A DNA stretch of 7,007 nt from an uncultured Clostridia bacterium (lineage in GTDB: Bacteria > Bacillota > Clostridia > TANB77 > CAG-508). The translations under genes and the position numbers were made by a program. The stretch lies in the NCBI GenBank assembly GCA_947625075.1, contig CANQMY010000056.1, positions 1 through 7,007 on the forward strand, written 5' to 3'. Shown here piece by piece: positions 6,240 to 7,007 of this stretch (position 1 is the first letter of the stretch; every line of letters starts with the position of its first letter). Below the pieces are notes generated by a model, which saw nothing but the letters and a program-made list of their open reading frames with translations, ran no database searches and was not told the DNA's origin.

Positions 6240-7007
6240 TTATTTATTTTTTCTTTTTCTAACTATTGCTATAACTATGCCTGCTACAATTATTATAATT
6301 GGTACACCAAATATTATAATTCTTACTATTTGGTCTTGGAATTCAGTTGCTGTATATGTTACAACACCTAAGTCTTTTCTTATTCTAATAGTATCTTCTC
6401 TATTTGATAAATAAGCTACTGTATTTAAAATAATATCACTATTATTTCTTAATGATATTGGCATTGTTACGGTTTGTCCTAATTGTATTGTAACATTTGT
6501 TGCAAATAATGAATTTGATATTGCAACTAATGTTGATGTTTTTTCTTCATTTATTTTTTTCGTTAATACTTCTCCAAGTATAAATGGTCCTTCTTCGTCT
6601 GTATCTAACTTAGTATATATACTTGAATTTGAGTCTTCTCTATAAAATGCTTCATCTGTTGTTTGTATGAATGGAGATGCTGTTACATTTAAGCTTTCTA
6701 AAGTTTCTGCATCTTTAGTATTAATTTTTCCTGCATCAAACATTACTATTGAGCCATCTGTATATATATCTTGTACTATACTATTATATGTAAGTTCTGG
6801 AATAATTAATTCTGGACTTCCAGCTAACATATTACTTGCTGATTGTTCACAAACAACTCCCTTTGAAAAACTTATTCCATATAGTGATAGTATTTTGTTT
6901 ACATTTACTAAACTTAAGTTATCAGCATTCTCATTAAATAAATAAGGATCTTGAAGCCATACTATTTTTCCGCCATTATTTATATAATTTTGTATTTTTT
7001 CTGTTTC
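6240..7007 (-). CDS. GldG-like ABC-transport auxiliary protein, C-terminal part (start outside window)
   Basis: The minus-strand frame is open from the window edge (GAA at 7007) to the TAA at 6240-6242: 255 residues with no start needed inside the window. The in-frame ATG at 6830 lies mid-domain and is not the start. The visible part begins ETEKIQNYINNGGKIVWLQD, a Rossmann-like segment in which a span of backbone precedes a run resembling the GldG/ABC_transp_aux family ('GG..v.l.dP'). An extracytoplasmic beta-rich region follows, including ISNSLFATN and a late RIRKDLG. One membrane segment (visible residues about 230-249) and a basic RKRKNK tail close it. GldG-type proteins work with an ABC ATPase and a permease (GldA/GldF type) of unsettled substrate. 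Those genes would be expected upstream, beyond 7007. A terminator follows directly at 6194-6234. Confidence 0.75.
   Translation of the reverse strand, partial: ETEKIQNYINNGGKIVWLQDPYLFNENADNLSLVNVNKILSLYGISFSKGVVCEQSASNMLAGSPELIIPELTYNSIVQDIYTDGSIVMFDAGKINTKDAETLESLNVTASPFIQTTDEAFYREDSNSSIYTKLDTDEEGPFILGEVLTKKINEEKTSTLVAISNSLFATNVTIQLGQTVTMPISLRNNSDIILNTVAYLSNREDTIRIRKDLGVVTYTATEFQDQIVRIIIFGVPIIIIVAGIVIAIVRKRKNK

Noticed and set aside
6167..6262. Short plus-strand frame starting ATG at 6167
   Set aside because: It runs through the terminator hairpin and ends in a run of Phe codons made by the T-tract; the AAGGG upstream is too distant to serve it.
6667..6945. Plus-strand 92-codon frame
   Set aside because: It is antisense to the GldG-like gene, whose frame is continuous to the window edge; no ribosome binding site precedes it.

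Overview
The window reads as chromosomal DNA from a low-GC Gram-positive bacterium, most likely an anaerobic member of class Clostridia (Bacillota). The reasons are the strong A+T bias throughout, purine-rich AGGAG-type ribosome binding sites, TTG start codons, sigma-A-like promoters, and a gene set (ComEA, DacF-type carboxypeptidase, LCP protein, CvpA, DUF5711, GldG-like protein) typical of that group. This placement is inferred from gene content only.

Layout. Positions 4-79 hold an initiator tRNA-fMet with an encoded CCA, followed by a + strand intrinsic terminator (149-178). The terminator sits inside a cluster of six TATCA/TGATA motifs (112-200). Facing it on the minus strand is the start-less tail of an unrecognised protein (198-371), then a complete comEA (359-1087). 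comEA is divergent from a + strand D-Ala-D-Ala carboxypeptidase (1212-2546, TTG start), with a promoter for each in the 124-nt gap. The carboxypeptidase converges on an LCP (LytR-CpsA-Psr) gene (2585-3914, minus), and a bidirectional hairpin terminator lies between them. The LCP gene carries a one-base frameshift at 3764. Upstream of it on the minus strand are cvpA (3980-4630) and a DUF5711 gene (4652-5839), spaced as one operon. A 400-nt non-coding, A+T-rich stretch (5840-6239) follows. It holds the operon promoter, an 8-bp hairpin, an unexplained long inverted repeat (6032-6127, possibly 6006-6157) and a terminator. The window ends inside the C-terminal part of a GldG-like ABC-transport auxiliary protein (6240-7007, minus, start beyond the window).

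How the genes fit together. Most of the protein genes concern the cell envelope. The carboxypeptidase trims peptidoglycan stem peptides, the LCP protein would attach anionic glycopolymers to peptidoglycan, and CvpA, DUF5711 and the GldG-like protein are membrane-anchored. ComEA binds DNA at the cell surface.

The points most worth a second look are the LCP frameshift, the orphan protein tail and TATCA array beside the tRNA (a possible mobile-element scar), and the inverted-repeat element with two competing foldings at 6032-6127. I saw no CRISPR array, intact transposase, known riboswitch or clearly new multi-gene system.
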